Shown here: piece after piece, positions 11,041 through 49,924 of the stretch
Layout of the letters: each line of letters starts with the position of its first letter
How positions within the stretch are numbered: the stretch's first letter is position 1
Origin: Mimachlamys varia
Lineage: Eukaryota; Mollusca; Bivalvia; Pectinida; Pectinidae
Reading direction: 5' to 3'
DNA: 64,000 nt
Assembly (NCBI GenBank): GCA_947623455.1
Contig: OX392535.1
Location: forward strand, 34,682,688 to 34,746,687
Translations under genes and position numbers: made by a program
The notes under the pieces: generated by a model
Seen by the model: only the letters and a program-made list of their open reading frames with translations
Databases searched by the model: none
Told to the model about the DNA's origin: nothing

Positions 11041-12999
11041 AAACTGGTGGTGGAGACACAACCTCTGGAAGATGTTAAAACGGGTGGTGGAGACACAACC
11101 TCTGGAAGATGTTAAAACGGGTGGTGGAGACACAACCTCTGGAAGATGTTAAAACGGGTGGTGGAGACACAACCTCTGGAAGATGTTAAAACGGGTGGTG
11201 GAGACACAACCTCTGGAAGATGTTAAAACGGGTGGTGGAGACACAACCTGTGGAAGATGTTAAAACGGGTGGTGGAGACACAACCTCTGGAAGATGTTAA
11301 AACGGGTGGTGGAGACACAACCTCTAGAAGATGTTAAAACGGGTGATGGAGACACAACCTCTGGAAGATGTTAAAACTGGTGGTGGAGACACAACCTCTG
11401 GAAGATGTTAAAACAGATGGTGGAGACACAACCTCTGGAAGATGTTAAAACTGGTGGTGGAGTCACAACCTCTGGAAAATGTTAAAACGGGTGGTGGAGA
11501 CACAACCTCCGGATGATGTTAAAACGGGTGGTGGAGACACAAACTCTCGAAGATGTTAAAACAGGTGGTGGAGATACAACCTCTAGAAGATGTTAAAACA
11601 GGTGGTCGAGTCACAACCTCTGGAAGATGTTAAAACGGGTGGTGGAGACGCAACCTCTGGAAGATGTTAAAACTGGTTGTGGAGACACAACCTCTGGAAG
11701 ATGTTAAAACGGGTGGTGGAGACACAACCTCTGGAAGATGTTAAAACAGATTGTGGAGATAAAACCTCTGGAAGATGTTAAAACGGGTGGTGGAGACACA
11801 ACCTCTGGAAGATGTTAAAACTGGTGGTGGAGACACAACCTCTGGAAGATGTTAAAACGGGTGGTGGAGACACAACCTCTGGAAGATGTTAAAACAGATG
11901 GTGGAGACACAACCTCTGGAAGATGTTAAAACTGGTGGTGGAGACACAACCTCTGGAAAATGTTAAAACGGGTGGTGGAGACACAACCTCCGGATGATGT
12001 TAAAACGGGTGGTGGAGACACAAACTCTCGAAGATGTTAAAACAGGTGGTGGAGATACAACCTCTAGAAGATGTTAAAACAGGTGGTCGAGTCACAACCT
12101 CTGGAAGATGTTAAAACGGGTGGTGGAGACGCAACCTCTGGAAGATGTTAAAACTGGTTGTGGAGACACAACCTCTGGAAGATGTTAAAACGGGTGGTGG
12201 AGACAACCTCTGGAAGATGTTAAAACAGATTGTGGAGATAAAACCTCTGGAAGATGTTAAAACGGGTGGTGGAGACACAACCTCTGGAAGATGTTAAAAC
12301 TTGTGGTGGAGACACAACCTCTGGAAGATGTTAAAACGGGTGGTGGAGACACAACCTCTGGAAGATGTTAAAACGGGTGGTGGAGACACAACCTCTGGAA
12401 GGTGTTAAAACTGGTGGTGGAGACACAACCTCTGGAAGATGTTAAAACTGGTGGTGGAGACACAACCTCTGGAAGGTGTTAAAACTGGTGGTGGAGACAC
12501 AACCTCTGGAAGATGTTAAAACTGGTGGTGGAGACACAACCTCTGGAAGATGTTAAAACGGGTGGTGGAGACACAGCCTCTGGAAGATATTAAAACTGGT
12601 GGTGGAGACACAACCTCTGGAAGATGTTAAAACAGGTGATGGAGACACAACCTCTGGGTGATGTTAAAACGGGTGGTGGAGTCACAACCTCTGGAAGATG
12701 TTAAAACGGGTGGTGGAGTCACAACCTCTGGAAGATGTTAAAACGGGTGGTGGAGACACAAACTCTCGAAGATGTTAAAACGGTTGGTGGAAATACAACC
12801 TCTAGAAGATGTTAAAACAGGTGGTGGAGTCACAACCTCTGGAAGATGTTAAAACTGGTGGTGGAGTCACAACCTCTGGAAGATGTTAAAACTGGTGGTG
12901 GAGACACAACCTCTGGAAGATGTTAAAACAGGTGGTGGAGTCACAACCTCTGGAAGATGTTAAAACAGGTGGTGGAGTCACAACCTCTGGAAGATGTTG
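11041..12999. repeat. Minisatellite, about 53 copies of a 37-bp unit
   Basis: The unit contains 'ggtggtggagacacaacctc' followed by 'tggaagatgttaaaac'; its period is 37 bp. Variant units recur in order: the variant 'aaactctcg' is found at 11541, 12022 and 12760. The first gap is 481 bp, exactly 13 units. The second is 738 bp, 20 units less a visible 2-bp deletion near 12200. Units are directly adjacent with no spacers. Confidence 0.97.
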
Positions 13000-14909
13000 A
13001 CTTGTAAAAAGTTCGAACCATTCGGGAATTATAGAGAGCTCACTAAAATCCAGTAAGATAAGGAGGTTCCTTCTTTTTCAGATTTAATAGAAAAGAAGTT
13101 TACATGTTTCAGCTAATGGTAGCTATCATCAGAATAATGGTTACCTTTAGCCAAAACATGTAAACATCTCTTCTCATATTTAATCCGAAAAAAGAATAAA
13201 CTTCTGGGTTTGGCTCACGGTTTACAAACACAAAACTTTCAGCAGTCATAATGGAAGAGAGGTAAAATTTGACATGACTTTTGATCCAATGACCTTGAGG
13301 TTTGATCAGTTGACATATTGCTTGATTTTGACCCGCTTTGATTCATAATGTCATAAAAATGTTCAGCAGTTAACAAATTAAAAATTTGACCTTGAACTTT
13401 TCATTTAATGACTCAATGAGGAAAACAAATGATTTAACATTTGATCCTAGGTTTGGTAGACTATACCTTCATGTTATTACACAAAGTGAAGGACAGTTGG
13501 CATATCACCTTGGTGTACACCTTTGAATGGTTGAAAAAAAAAGGACATTTTTGACCTCTAACCTTTGGGTTAAGGGGACTGTGACACAGTGAACATCGTC
13601 GAGGGGAATGCAGGTATAATGCAAGGTTCACAAGTACCTTTAAAGTGTAAAATAGTGGCCTTGCAAGAACTATTGCAACAAGTGGCCCATGGGCCTTAAC
13701 AGTCACGACTTAAAACTATATATAATTTTTTATGGTTATTACTAAAGATATAGAGGATATCCAACAGTGTCTTGCACAGCACAAGTGAAAAATATCAAAA
13801 TATTAGCCACACGAGTGAAATATATTTGGTATTACTGAAGATACTGTTAGATATTCTGTTTATTACATTTGTATAACAAAATCTACAGTGGCAGCTTTGA
13901 TTTTCCAAAATGTCGTTTGTAAGCAGCATTCCGATTGGTCAAATCAGAAAGTGATATTTTTCACTAGTGAAAAATATCATATTTCTCACTAGTGAAAGAT
14001 ATCACTTTTATAGAATGAATAATTTTCGATATTTCACTGGTAAAATTTTAATAAATCAATATTTTAACCCCCGTGACCATGAAAGTGGGTCAAGGTCATT
14101 CATTTGAATTAAATTGGTAGCCCTTTATCCCAGCATGCTACAGGCAAAGTATAAGTACCCTTGGCCTTTCAGGAAGTTTCTCGGAAGATTTAACATATTT
14201 GACCCCTGTGACCTTGAAAGTTGGTCAAGGTCATTCATTTGAAAAACCTTGGCAGCCTTTCATCTCGATCATGTTACAAGCCCAATGTAATTCCCCAAGG
14301 CATTTCGGCTATTGAAAGTTTTTGAAGATTTTAATATCTGGTACATTTGACCCCCGTAATTTTGAAAGTGGATAAATGTTATTAATTGTAACTAGAAATG
14401 TGTGCGAGACCTAAATGCCACCCCCACTCCCTAGCTACATATTTAGCTCTTCCTAGCAAGCTACTGGCCAAATATCAGCGCCCTTGGGTTTTAAGTTACC
14501 GAGAAGGAAGTTTTCTTGAATTTTTTTTAAGACATTTGACCTTGATGACCTTTAAAGTAGATCATTCATTTGAACAAACTTTGTAGACCTTCATTTTAGC
14601 ATCCTATAGTCGAAATATCCGTACCCAAGGCCTTTCAGTTAGTTTAAAGGTTCTGAAACAATTGTCCTCCGTTACTAAATAAATAAGTATTAAACTGCTT
14701 TAAATTGGCATTCATAGGCAATATGAATTCCAACTGGACAAATGCAAATCCAACATGAAGCACTTTCCAGTTGGCATTAATATTGCCAAAAAAACAGAAT
14801 GAAGTGCAAATGTTGAAGACAATTTGCAACCATGTAATCTTGATCGATTAATCATGTTAAGAACCATCAACAAATTTCCAAAAACAGTACATCGGATCAA
14901 AGTGCAGGC

Positions 14910-15104
14910 ATGGAGGACGATGAATCATTAAAAGATTACATTTATATTGAAGCAGACATGTTCATCGCAAGTCTGTATGCATACATTTCTGTGGAACATT
15001 TTCTTTGTACAGAGTTAAGAAAGTTGTTGATGGTTCCCAAAACCTTGTGCCTTTCATCAACGTTACAGGTAACGAGTTGTACCGATTACAACCAAGTTTT
15101 CTAG
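14910..15104 (+). CDS. Weak candidate exon of unknown function
   Basis: An open frame begins MEDDESLKDYIYIEADMF, and a splice-donor-like TTACAG|GTAACG occurs at about 15068. No family is recognised and no downstream partner exon is evident before the antisense collagen gene. It may be chance; I list it only because the start and donor are coherent. Confidence 0.15.
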   Translation: MEDDESLKDYIYIEADMFIASLYAYISVEHFLCTELRKLLMVPKTLCLSSTLQVTSCTDYNQVF

Positions 15105-15525
15105 AATCTAGGTTAATAGTACCACAAACAATTTTAATTTAAGTTGAAATATCAAAATTGCAACATATCCGAAATTTGTCCAATCCTTCTTGAAACCAGT
15201 ATTCAATTAAGTATTACACATTCTGTTGAGTGTCATGGTCCTATAACACTGAACAAGATTGCAGACAACATGAATAATGTGCGTTAGAAATCAACATTGT
15301 ATGCTACCATTCATTTAGTTAATTTATAATATCGAAAAATCACCCAATCATAATAAACAGTGGTACAATTTACCTTGATACAAAAGGCTGTATTGTTAAA
15401 AACGGTTATATCTTTAAACACTTCTCTTGTTCTAGTGTTTTATATCCAAACAAAATACTAATGGTGCCATTTATCCTTGTGACAGGCTCAAATTAGAACA
15501 CAACAAGTTAATAGAGATGGGTATT

Positions 15526-15531
15526 TTTATT
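15526..15531 (-). promoter_or_regulatory. Candidate polyadenylation signal, cassette A
   Basis: AATAAA on the minus strand, about 480 nt beyond the cassette A stop codon. Motif only; the transcript end is not known. Confidence 0.35.
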
Positions 15532-16011
15532 GAAAAAATAAATCAATTGGTTTGCATATGTAGATATAAATTGTGTCCTAATCAAATTTTTCCCTTGTGA
15601 AATATACAAGAGGAGATCTCCAAATATGTCAGCTAGTGTCCCAAGGTGTAATTTTGTATGTACAAGGCTACTTCCAATATACGTAATGCATCTATTTCAA
15701 GCAACGTGTTAAACTTAACAGATTTTTAACAACAGATATAAATAAATCTATGTAAAACAAATATTTTGAAGAGCTAATTTTGTATATTTAAAGTTCATCC
15801 ATGGTTCAACATCTCTTCATATTAATAATGTCACAACCAATTGATAAATTGTTTCTTTAAATACAAGTTGGTCAGAAGCACTTTCTCCATTTAGGAGTTT
15901 CTAGTTCACCACTGTCTAAAAGCACTTTCCCAATAAGGGATAGACAGTCATCTCCCCATCACTAAAAGTTGCTAGAGTATGAAAGTGTAATTCCTCTAGA
16001 AATAGCACTCA

Positions 16012-41149
<25,138 letters not shown>

Positions 41150-42054
41150 TCTGCAGCTGAAACAGTATGAATTAAAACCGTAAGCCAATGACTAACTGAA
41201 GTCAAAATCAGTCAAAAACCATTTAAGCATTGATGAATTGTTTTTGGTTTCATTGGGGTATGAAAAAATTTTGTTTGCAAACTGTACGAATCCGCATAGC
41301 AGATCCTTACAAATGTTTGCAAGCAATTTTTTTCATAACCCTATGAAATTCAAAAATTAATTGACATCAACGCTTATAATTAATTTTTTTAATTTATTTT
41401 CAAATTTAAAACATGTTTATGCATAATTTGACTGATCTAACAGATCATTTTTTGCAAATCGATACGCAATGTCAATTGCCGTATTGTGACGTCACATTCT
41501 TCGCACCATTTTTCGGATTTTTTTTCATACAACCAATCAGAAAGCTGCATTCTGCATTCAATCAATGGAAAATTTATTATAATATTATTAGATTAAATCT
41601 GTTGTGAGCAGCTAACTTATGAATGGTCTATAGTTGCATCAAAACTCATCTTTATTTTTCCTACCTTATTTGGAATACATGTTCATAAATAGTGAAAATT
41701 AGTCCAAAATGGGCCAATTTGGTTGACCAATTCCGTGTTCAATCGAGGCCGCGCCATTGCACCGATGACCACTTTTTCAAACAAACTGCGCAATTTCAAC
41801 ACTGTTGGGACGGGCCGGCTTAATTCTTGTTTCTGCTATTAAATTTACTGAACAAGCAAAGATTCATTAGTCTCTAACTCATCAACTTATCTACGTAGTG
41901 TTTACACAGGAAGTAAAGAAGCAAGTTCATAACGAGGCTTAGTCAGTTTCATGATCCCATATAAAACGATCACTTCAGGGATTCAGATTTGGAAACGTAA
42001 TTTGTTGACAACGAAGCATGGTTTTGTTATAGTTTACTTAAGATAGGAAAGTAA
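41150..42054 (-). other. Upstream flank of the collagen start codon
   Basis: Should contain part of a 5' intron and possibly the promoter. A TGACGTCA element is present at about 41488-41495. No TATA box or noncoding exon can be placed with confidence. Confidence 0.3.
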
Positions 42055-44051
42055 CCCATACCAAAAAAAGTTACAAAAAGTTATAACTTTTTTGTACCTT
42101 TACAGTACCTTTTTTGTACCTTTTTGAAAAGGTACAAAAAAGTTATAACTTTTTAGTACCTTTTTGAAAACTTAGAATTTATCAGTGTAACTTTTTATAA
42201 CTTTTTTGGACTCTGCAAATTTCAATGATTTTGTACCTTTTCTGGACTCTGAAAATTTCAATGATAACTTTTTGTACCTTTTCTGGACTCTGAAAATTTC
42301 AGGGATACCTTTTTTTAACTTTTCTGGTCTCTGAAAATTACAGGCATAACTTTTTGTAACTTTTCTGAACTCTGAAAATTTCAGGGATAACTTTTTGTAA
42401 CTTTTATGGACTCTGACAATTTCAGTAGTACTGTTTATTTACATTTCCTTGACTCTAAAATTGCTGTGATAACTTTTTGTAACTTTTCTGGACTCTGAAA
42501 ATTTCAGGGATAACTTTTTGTAACTTTTCTGGACTCTGAAAATTTCATTAATACTGTTTATTAACATTTCCTGGACTCTAAAATTCTAGACTAAGAAAAT
42601 ATTAAACTTTGATTTTTTTTTTTATTATTTTCCATTTAACATTTCTGTATCTTTCTATATAGTTTAAATATAAATATTTCTTAGCAATGTCAGCATAAAA
42701 TAAAATACAATGACAAAAAGCCAACCATTAATTTACCGAAGTTATTTGTTATCCAGTGAATGTTCATTGCATGCCAGGCAATAATTATTTTTAATGTGTT
42801 TTCGGATTCATTAATATTATGCAGTTAGCTAGGTTTGAACAAATTTTCACCCTTATCGGAATATTGGAAAGGACAAAGATATGAGAATGAAAATACATAT
42901 TTGCATGAAATGAGTGATAACGGAAGTTACCTGTGCGTAACAGGTAGACTTCACTTTCCAATTCTGTGGTAGACAGGACATCCAGTATACACATAGAGCT
43001 ATATTTGGATTAGCATTTTATTGTTCTGAATGTCTATGATTGACACCTGATCGACGATCTCTGCCCTGCAGGTAGATTTACCTGTGGGAGTGTGAACTAC
43101 CTATAGGTGTGAAATGTGAACAAAAGAGGACAATTATACCTGTGTATACTGATTATGATGATGTTGTCTGTAAATTAAAAAAAAAATACAAACAACGATG
43201 AAGAGACATCCTAAGAGATCAGCTTTGTGATGGAAGAGTGGAGACCAATGAGTTCCATTCCAAAAAAAAACATTTAACATTTTTCAAACTGCATGAAATT
43301 GGTCGTAAAAATTCTACGTAACCGAATAGGATTGCACCCCATCGTTCCTTCTTTTTGTTTACTAGGAACGTTTACTCTCATAAGCTTAGCCCCGTATCGT
43401 GGAGTTCGATTTCGAACGTTGTCAATGCTAATTGCTATACGATATATTTTCGTCGATGACCACCCAACAAAAAGATCACGATGTAGATAGGCCTCATCTG
43501 CCTGTGTCCTTCTTATTTGATGTGATTGTGAATTGTTTAAATTCCAAAATACATGCGTGATTGAAATGACCGAGTTTAATCTTCACCGAGTCCACAGTCG
43601 AACCCGGAAGTGAATTGGAGAAAGTAGACAATGTGTCGATTCGCTGCGTACGACACAGTGCCAATGCCGCTGGATTTTTTGTTACCTGTCAGTAATTATG
43701 ATACCGATATCTTTCACAGATAAGATTTCATGGAAAAAAATCTATTTAATTAATAACTGGAAGACGACATGACGGCGTTCGGAGATGTCAATGTGAAATT
43801 CTCCTTACTCCATTTTCCCCCATAATGCAATAGCCCGACAAATTACTGACCAATCACAATAAAGCCATCCACAAACAGCGGGAAATTCATTCATACTTTT
43901 ACACACGACTTGAAAATGTAAACAAACAGGGCGATTGTGTATTACCGTGAAATCGGGAGTATTCTCATGTTACATTGGGGAATAACGATCACCCATGGAA
44001 CTGAGAACTACACACACGTGAATGGTGAAGTGGAAACACTGTATTTTCTAC

Positions 44052-45232
44052 ATGAACGGCGACGAATTGGTTCTTTTGAACAATATTAAAACTCACCGAC
44101 ACACATCGGCCTGGCGGCCATTGCGTAAGTACAAATGCAAATATTTTCGGTAGAGTCGTGAAAGTTTTTCATGTTTGATTTAGTTTTTTGCCGGAAATGT
44201 TAACCAAATACTTCAAGATTCCAATTCAGCATGTTTATAAGTGGATACCGATGTTTTTCAGCTTAACGGTCACAATCAACAGCTGCTTGCTCCACGGCAG
44301 TGCCCACTTGATTTAAAAAAAAAAAGAAATTTCGACGTATTTGTTTTTCGACAACATAAACACTGATAAAATGTCCAATGGTAAATATAATGATTTTTGT
44401 TTTAAGTTTGGCTGTGATATAATAACAGTTAAAGGTTTAAACTGCTTGTATTTTTTATTCAATAATTCAGTGTGATTTACGTGTTTCAAAATGTCAAAAC
44501 TCAAAACCTAATAAAAAATGAAAGAAAGAAAAGAATACTCTGCATTATGAAGAAGAGAGAAATGAGATAAATTCTGAATAATTCCATGATGTTTTGGGGT
44601 TTGAAATAATGGATGGGCATCGATCCGTTTGAGGTGAATGTGTGAAATAATGTTTTGTATTTACTTTTATTTAAATTTTCTAGTTATTAAAATTGTTCTT
44701 TTATCCAAAATGACGAGCTAAACTATTCCCTATATTTCACCTGATCCTATTTGTTTTTTTTTCACCTGTCAAACCTTCTACATTTGTCAATATTGCTCTA
44801 TCAAAGTATAAAATATTATTATCATTTTTTTTTCATTTTGTTCCAATATTTTGCAGGAAACATTGCTTACTTATTCCAAATAACCAATTTTTAAAAGGTT
44901 TACTTGATTTAAGTATATGATAAGCAAGATAAGAGAGATGTTTTTTATAATTAACTTTTTTTTTCTCATAATTTTCATGGAATGAAATCAAGTTTATGGT
45001 AAATAATACATGAATCATTCATTAAAACTTTAAAATATTTAGAACTTAAAAACGTAAATAGACATGGTCTAGAAGTAAAAAATTATATTGTGTTCAAGAT
45101 ATTTAAATACAGCAGTTTTTCTTTAATTTCTTTCACTTAGATGGTGCAAAGGTATACGTGGATGTTGATGATGCCAGTCATTCCGTCACAAGAAACAAAC
45201 AGAAAAATATGGACGACAAAACCACCAGATGG
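44052..45232 (+). CDS. Speculative two-exon frame inside the 5-kb element
   Basis: An ATG at about 44052 opens MNGDELVLLNNIKTHRHTSA up to a donor GC|GTAAGT near 44125. An acceptor CACTTAG near 45140 is followed in the same frame by AKVYVDVDDASHSVTRNKQK to a donor-like ATG|GTAATT. About 54 codons stay open across the splice, but no continuation exon is found and no domain is recognised. Confidence 0.15.
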
Positions 45233-46514
45233 TAATTTTCATTTAAATTTGGTCACCAGCTCAATTACAAAGGGAATGAAGTTGTTCCACTCCTAAATTT
45301 TAGGTCTGTAAGTTATCAATGCTTGCAAAGATTTTGGCCTTGGTATATTTTCTTTGTCTATATCATGATAAAATTATCTACAATTTTATAGTTCACTTTA
45401 AGACTAGAAGAATGAGATTGAAATATACCAGGTAAGCAATTCATGCTCTTGTACTTATTCTTTATAAATATTATGTTCATTTGCAATTGCCTGTTTATAT
45501 ATTATTATTTGGAATGTTTACCCTTGTTTTTTTTATATTTACATCTGGTGTATAATTAAATTAACTCAAACTTTACATGAATTAAAAAAAAAATGTTATG
45601 TTTCTTTGTACCTATATATCTAACAGGATTGCAAGAATAAGTTCAAAGTAATGTATCAAGTCAAATTGAACATTATCATGATTATTGGGCGCCCTGCATT
45701 AAAGATATAATAATCAAGCTAGGTTGTCTGTCTGTCCATGTTTTGGTCATCTGACCCGAAGGGTTAAGACATTATAGGTTGGTCAAAATCCAACAAAGTG
45801 TCACCTAATCAAACTCAAGGTCACCAGGTCAAAGGTCAAGGTCGAATTACTTGGTTGAAAGATAATTAAAACTTGAAGCATTTTGTTCAATGTTGTATGT
45901 GTTCTGTAATACATGTACAATATTTTAGTTCTTACCACTTATCATTTCTCAAAGTATCACATTGTGTAAGTCTATATTCCTTACTTTTACAGATGGTAGA
46001 GCTTATGCTAACAGCTTAGCCCTGGATTTTTTTGTCAACCCAAAACACATCATGACAGCTCAGCAAAAACAGAAGGGGCACACAGGTTGCTAGATATCCC
46101 ATATCTGTTTATTTTCCTTACACAAAGTTACTAGATGCTATTGGAAGCCATGTTTGGACAGCACCATTTTGGATACCATGGCATAATTGGTAATTATATC
46201 ATAATTATTTGTATAAGAACAAAAACTTACTTGTGTGTCATATACCAGAAGAACAAGATAACTCATAGATATTAAACTACATTTTCAGTGAATGTTTCAT
46301 AGTTGCTAAAATAGTATGAAATGTTTAGATTGTAATGATTGTATTGCCATAACACTCAGACTTCCCTTGTTATTATGCCCCCCCCCCATTAAATGTGCAA
46401 TGTTATAAATAGAACACTGATATTTTTTGTTTTGATTTTCTAGAAGATGCTGTGTCCATCCAAGGAAAGAATCAACTGTAATAATGAAAATATTCCAGGA
46501 ATACAAAACCATTA

Positions 46515-47130
46515 AAAAGGTACAAAAAGTTATAACTTTTAATACCTTTTTGTAACTTTTTATACCTTTTTTGCTTCCTTAACAGAAAGGTACAAAAAGT
46601 TATACCTTTTTGTACCTTTTTGAAAAGGTACAAAAAGTTATAACTTTTAATACCTTTTTGTAACTTTTAATACCTTTTTGCTTCCTTAACACAATCAGAA
46701 AGGTACAAAAAGTTATACCTTTTTGTACCTTTTTAAAAAGGTACAAAAAGTTATAACTTTTAATACCTTTTTGTAACTTTTTATACCTTTTTTGCTTCCT
46801 TAACAGAAAGGTACAAAAAGTTATACCTTTTTGTACCTTTTTGAAAAGGTACAAAAAGTTATAACTTTTAATACCTTTTTGTAACTTTTTATACCTTTTT
46901 GTACCTTAAAAAGTTACAAAAAGTTATAACTTTTTATACCTTTTTATTTCTTTCCTTCTCTACTTCCAAAAAGTTACAAAAAGTTATAACTTTTTATACC
47001 TTTTTTCCTAAAAGGTACAAAAAGTTATAACTTTTAGTACTAGATTGGAACCCTGGTCAAATGTGGTTCCAATCTAGCATTAAAAGTTATAACTTTTTTG
47101 TACCTAAAAAAAGTATAACTTTTTGTACCT
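46515..47130. repeat. Palindromic satellite-like array
   Basis: Multiple near-identical units of 'gaaaggtacaaaaagttata' followed by 'cctttttgtacctttttg', alternating with their reverse complements and the spacer 'cttccttaaca'. The minus frame 46854-46600 through it is an artefact. Confidence 0.85.
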
Positions 47131-47859
47131 TTTTTTGGTATGGGAAAACAAGTCAGTGACTTTATTAAAGAGAAGACAGCCACGTGCACATACCTTTAGC
47201 AAGTAAGGAAAAGTCCGGGGAAAGACAAGGGAAATAAAACAGGCTAATATTACTCTATTGAAAAAAATGTAAATTTCAAATGCAATTTATTTTACAATAT
47301 TTTTTTTTTATTGACTATAATATGATACCAAATCAGGAATAAGATGTGAAATATGTATAAATTGAGGCTTCAAAAAGTTACATACATGTATTTAATGATG
47401 ATTGCACAAACTATCACGTCACCTCCAAGACATCGGTCATCACATGATTATTTAAATACCTTGTCAGGTGTTATTAGGATGATTTATTTCAGGATAAATT
47501 AGACAGGTTTTTTTTGTGTTTTAGATATATTCAATATGGCCCCCATTTTAACACTGTGGGCCCAACTGGCCCTCTTTGTACAAATCCTGGATTGAACACT
47601 ACCGATTCCACCGAGGCAGACATGTTTGTAATTTCAAAAGTACAAGCTAATACAAAGTGGCATAGGGGTAGTACTATGCCCAGAATAATAATTTATATAT
47701 TTGGTCTCGACAAAAACAATTATTGCTGATTTCTTAATTTCTCATATATTCATATGTGCTATTCAGAATTCAACACTTTTTTTAACTTGATAAGTAAATT
47801 AATAGATCATGAATAATTGCAATTGATTATAGTGAAAAGGGAGAATTACAAATTTTCAA

Positions 47860-48530
47860 TTACAACAAGGGCACGGCAAGCGGATCGAGGCACAATATGG
47901 CCGGCGTACCCTATCGGAAGTATAATTGTATTGAATCACAAAAAAATTCCGACACTTTCTAAATATCCGAAATTGCATCAGATATAAGTCCCCAAGGGCC
48001 ATAACTCTAGCAAATATTGTCAAATCAAACTGCCATTCAGAAATACAATTTCATGCCATAATGATTAAGCCTACAAAGTTAAAAGAAAGGTATTGGTTGA
48101 AAACTGTAGAAGATCTGCAGACAAAACAGTTTATGACAAATGCATTTTCTACATAATGGCTATTATGCCGTTACGCGAAAAGCTGAACTGAACAAAACCT
48201 TAAAATGTTATAGCTTTTCAAAGTACTACACCAAATTTTAGAGGATTTGAAGAAAACACTAAAGTTCCGACACTTTCTACATCATGCCTAAAATTGCATC
48301 AGATACGAAGGTCCAAAGGACCATAACTAGTAAATGTTGTTTAATTGAACTGTCATTAAGGAAAACACAATTTCATGTCGTGATGATTAAGCCCGAGCCT
48401 TCAAAGTTTGAAAGTTATCAGTTGAAAACTGTAGAAGATCTCTTGACAAACGGGTAGCAGATGACAATATAGACAAATGTTGGATATATTGTTATTTTGG
48501 TGGATAAGTTTCTTCTTCCACTCACCTGTG
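47860..48530. repeat. Dispersed bivalve-type repeat, copy 1
   Basis: Contains 'ggcgtaccctatcggaagta', 'tccgaaattgcatcagata', 'ccaagggccataactcta' and 'gttgaaaactgtagaagatc'. The internal unit is repeated twice. An inverted copy with the same end sequence is at 63168-63395. Confidence 0.7.
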
Positions 48531-48839
48531 CTTATAGTTAACAGAAATATATATGTAGATATATATTTCTGTTAAGTTTTCAATGAAATCTTTGAATTGA
48601 TGAATTCAACATTTTATCAAAAAATGGATTATAAAATTACTCAACAATTGATTCTTGAATAAAAAATTAAATGCGGCCACTTCTAACTAAGTGAGCCAAT
48701 TTCCGCCACACATATATTCTAATTTTTATTTCAAAGTTTAAGCAAACCGAGCTTTACAGCATGGAGACGCTTCACATGGAAATGATTTCCATGTAAAGGG
48801 TCAGCAGTGGTATACATATTATGTACAAGCAGCAAAAAT

Positions 48840-49230
48840 GCATTTTCTACATGGTGCCTTTAACTATGCAATGCTGTTACGCAAAAAATAAAAATAACTC
48901 AAAACACTTAATGTGAAATATTATAGCTTTTTAAAGTACTATACCAACTTTTAGAGGAATTGGAAGAAAACAAAATGTTCCTATGTTTTCTACATAATGC
49001 CCGAAACTGCATCACAAAGGGCAATAACTAGTGAATATTATCAAATCAAGCTGTCTTTCAGGAAAACATTTTCTTGTCATGGTAGTCAAGCTTAGCAAGA
49101 TTGAAAGAAATCTGTTGAAAACTGTAGGAGATCTCCAGACAAATAAAAGTTTACGACCGACGTACATATGTACGTTCAACGCCATACCATACTACATCCC
49201 GTCATTTTTGACAGGTGTATAAAAAATCCA
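48840..49230. repeat. Dispersed bivalve-type repeat, copy 2
   Basis: Shares 'cattttctacat', 'gttacgc', 'tagaggaattggaagaaaac' and 'gttgaaaactgtaggagatc' with the copy at 47860-48530. No intact coding frame. Confidence 0.65.
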
Positions 49231-49924
49231 TCCTGATTTCACCAACTTGAATACCCCAGCTTCCGTCACAAGTACAAGTCAGTGCGACACAAATGCTGCC
49301 ACAGACAACCATTAGAAGAACTGTCGTCTGGGGTCCAATTTCTGATCCGAGCTCTCATGGCAATTAACTTTATGAAGTTTTGAATCAACTAGAACTGTCG
49401 CCAGGATGGCAGACTAATACCACCAAATAAAATCATAACCAGTTACCATGGCAACCAAAATTTTGGAATTTAAACAGCTGCATACACATCTACACGTTCC
49501 AATATACCTGTGAAGTATTGTGAAAATTTGGAGTCGTGTCCACAGACTACCCGATTCTAGTATACCCACACCCAACACTTCGTTGTGGGGTATAATTAGT
49601 TAAAAATTGCCTAGTTATTAACTTCAATCTGCTATACCCTTTAAATGATATTTGGATCATACCCGATATATCAAAGTAGAGTGAATGGTAATTTACACAA
49701 TTTGACAGCCAAAGTATAGCAAATGGTAATTTACAATTTGGACAGTTTAATCAAATTGATGAGTTATGTACATTACACAAAAACCTGCATAAAGTGGTTA
49801 AAACTTTTACCACTGCTTCAGTTTACTTTGGGACGAAGGGATCGGGAAAGGGAGCAAGTTAAAGGGGCAAGTTAATGGGGGCAAGTTAGGCAATATCTTA
49901 TGCAAAGCATATAAGGGAGTATAT

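Larger units (their letters stand above)
13000..16011. other. Region between the minisatellite and the collagen stop codon
   Basis: About 14066-14640 contains roughly four degenerate tandem units of 'gaccttgaaagtgggtcaag' plus 'tcattcatttgaa'. About 13780-14050 repeats 'agtgaaaaatatca' motifs in both orientations. The last part, from about 15520 to 16011, should be 3' untranslated sequence of collagen cassette A. A reverse AATAAA lies at 15526-15531. Confidence 0.5.
42055..47144. mobile_element. 5.09-kb element bounded by inverted terminal repeats
   Basis: The left end reads 'cccataccaaaaaaag' then 'ttacaaaaagttata'. The reverse complement of the right end reads 'cccataccaaaaaaag' then 'gtacaaaaagttata': 31 nt with one mismatch. 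Inside both ends lie arrays rich in 'aaaaggtacaaaaagttata' palindromes (about 42060-42600 and 46515-47130). The left array also has an approximately 41-bp unit with 'ttctggactctgaaaatttc'. I found no transposase, so it would be non-autonomous or decayed, and no target-site duplication is obvious. Confidence 0.6.

Noticed and set aside
11041..12999. Regular 37-bp direct repeats considered as a CRISPR array
   Set aside because: Units are directly adjacent with no unique spacers, the genome is eukaryotic and no cas genes are present.
46600..46854. Minus-strand frame with FKKVQKGITFCTF repeats
   Set aside because: Generated by the palindromic 'ggtacaaaaagttata' array; no family and low complexity.
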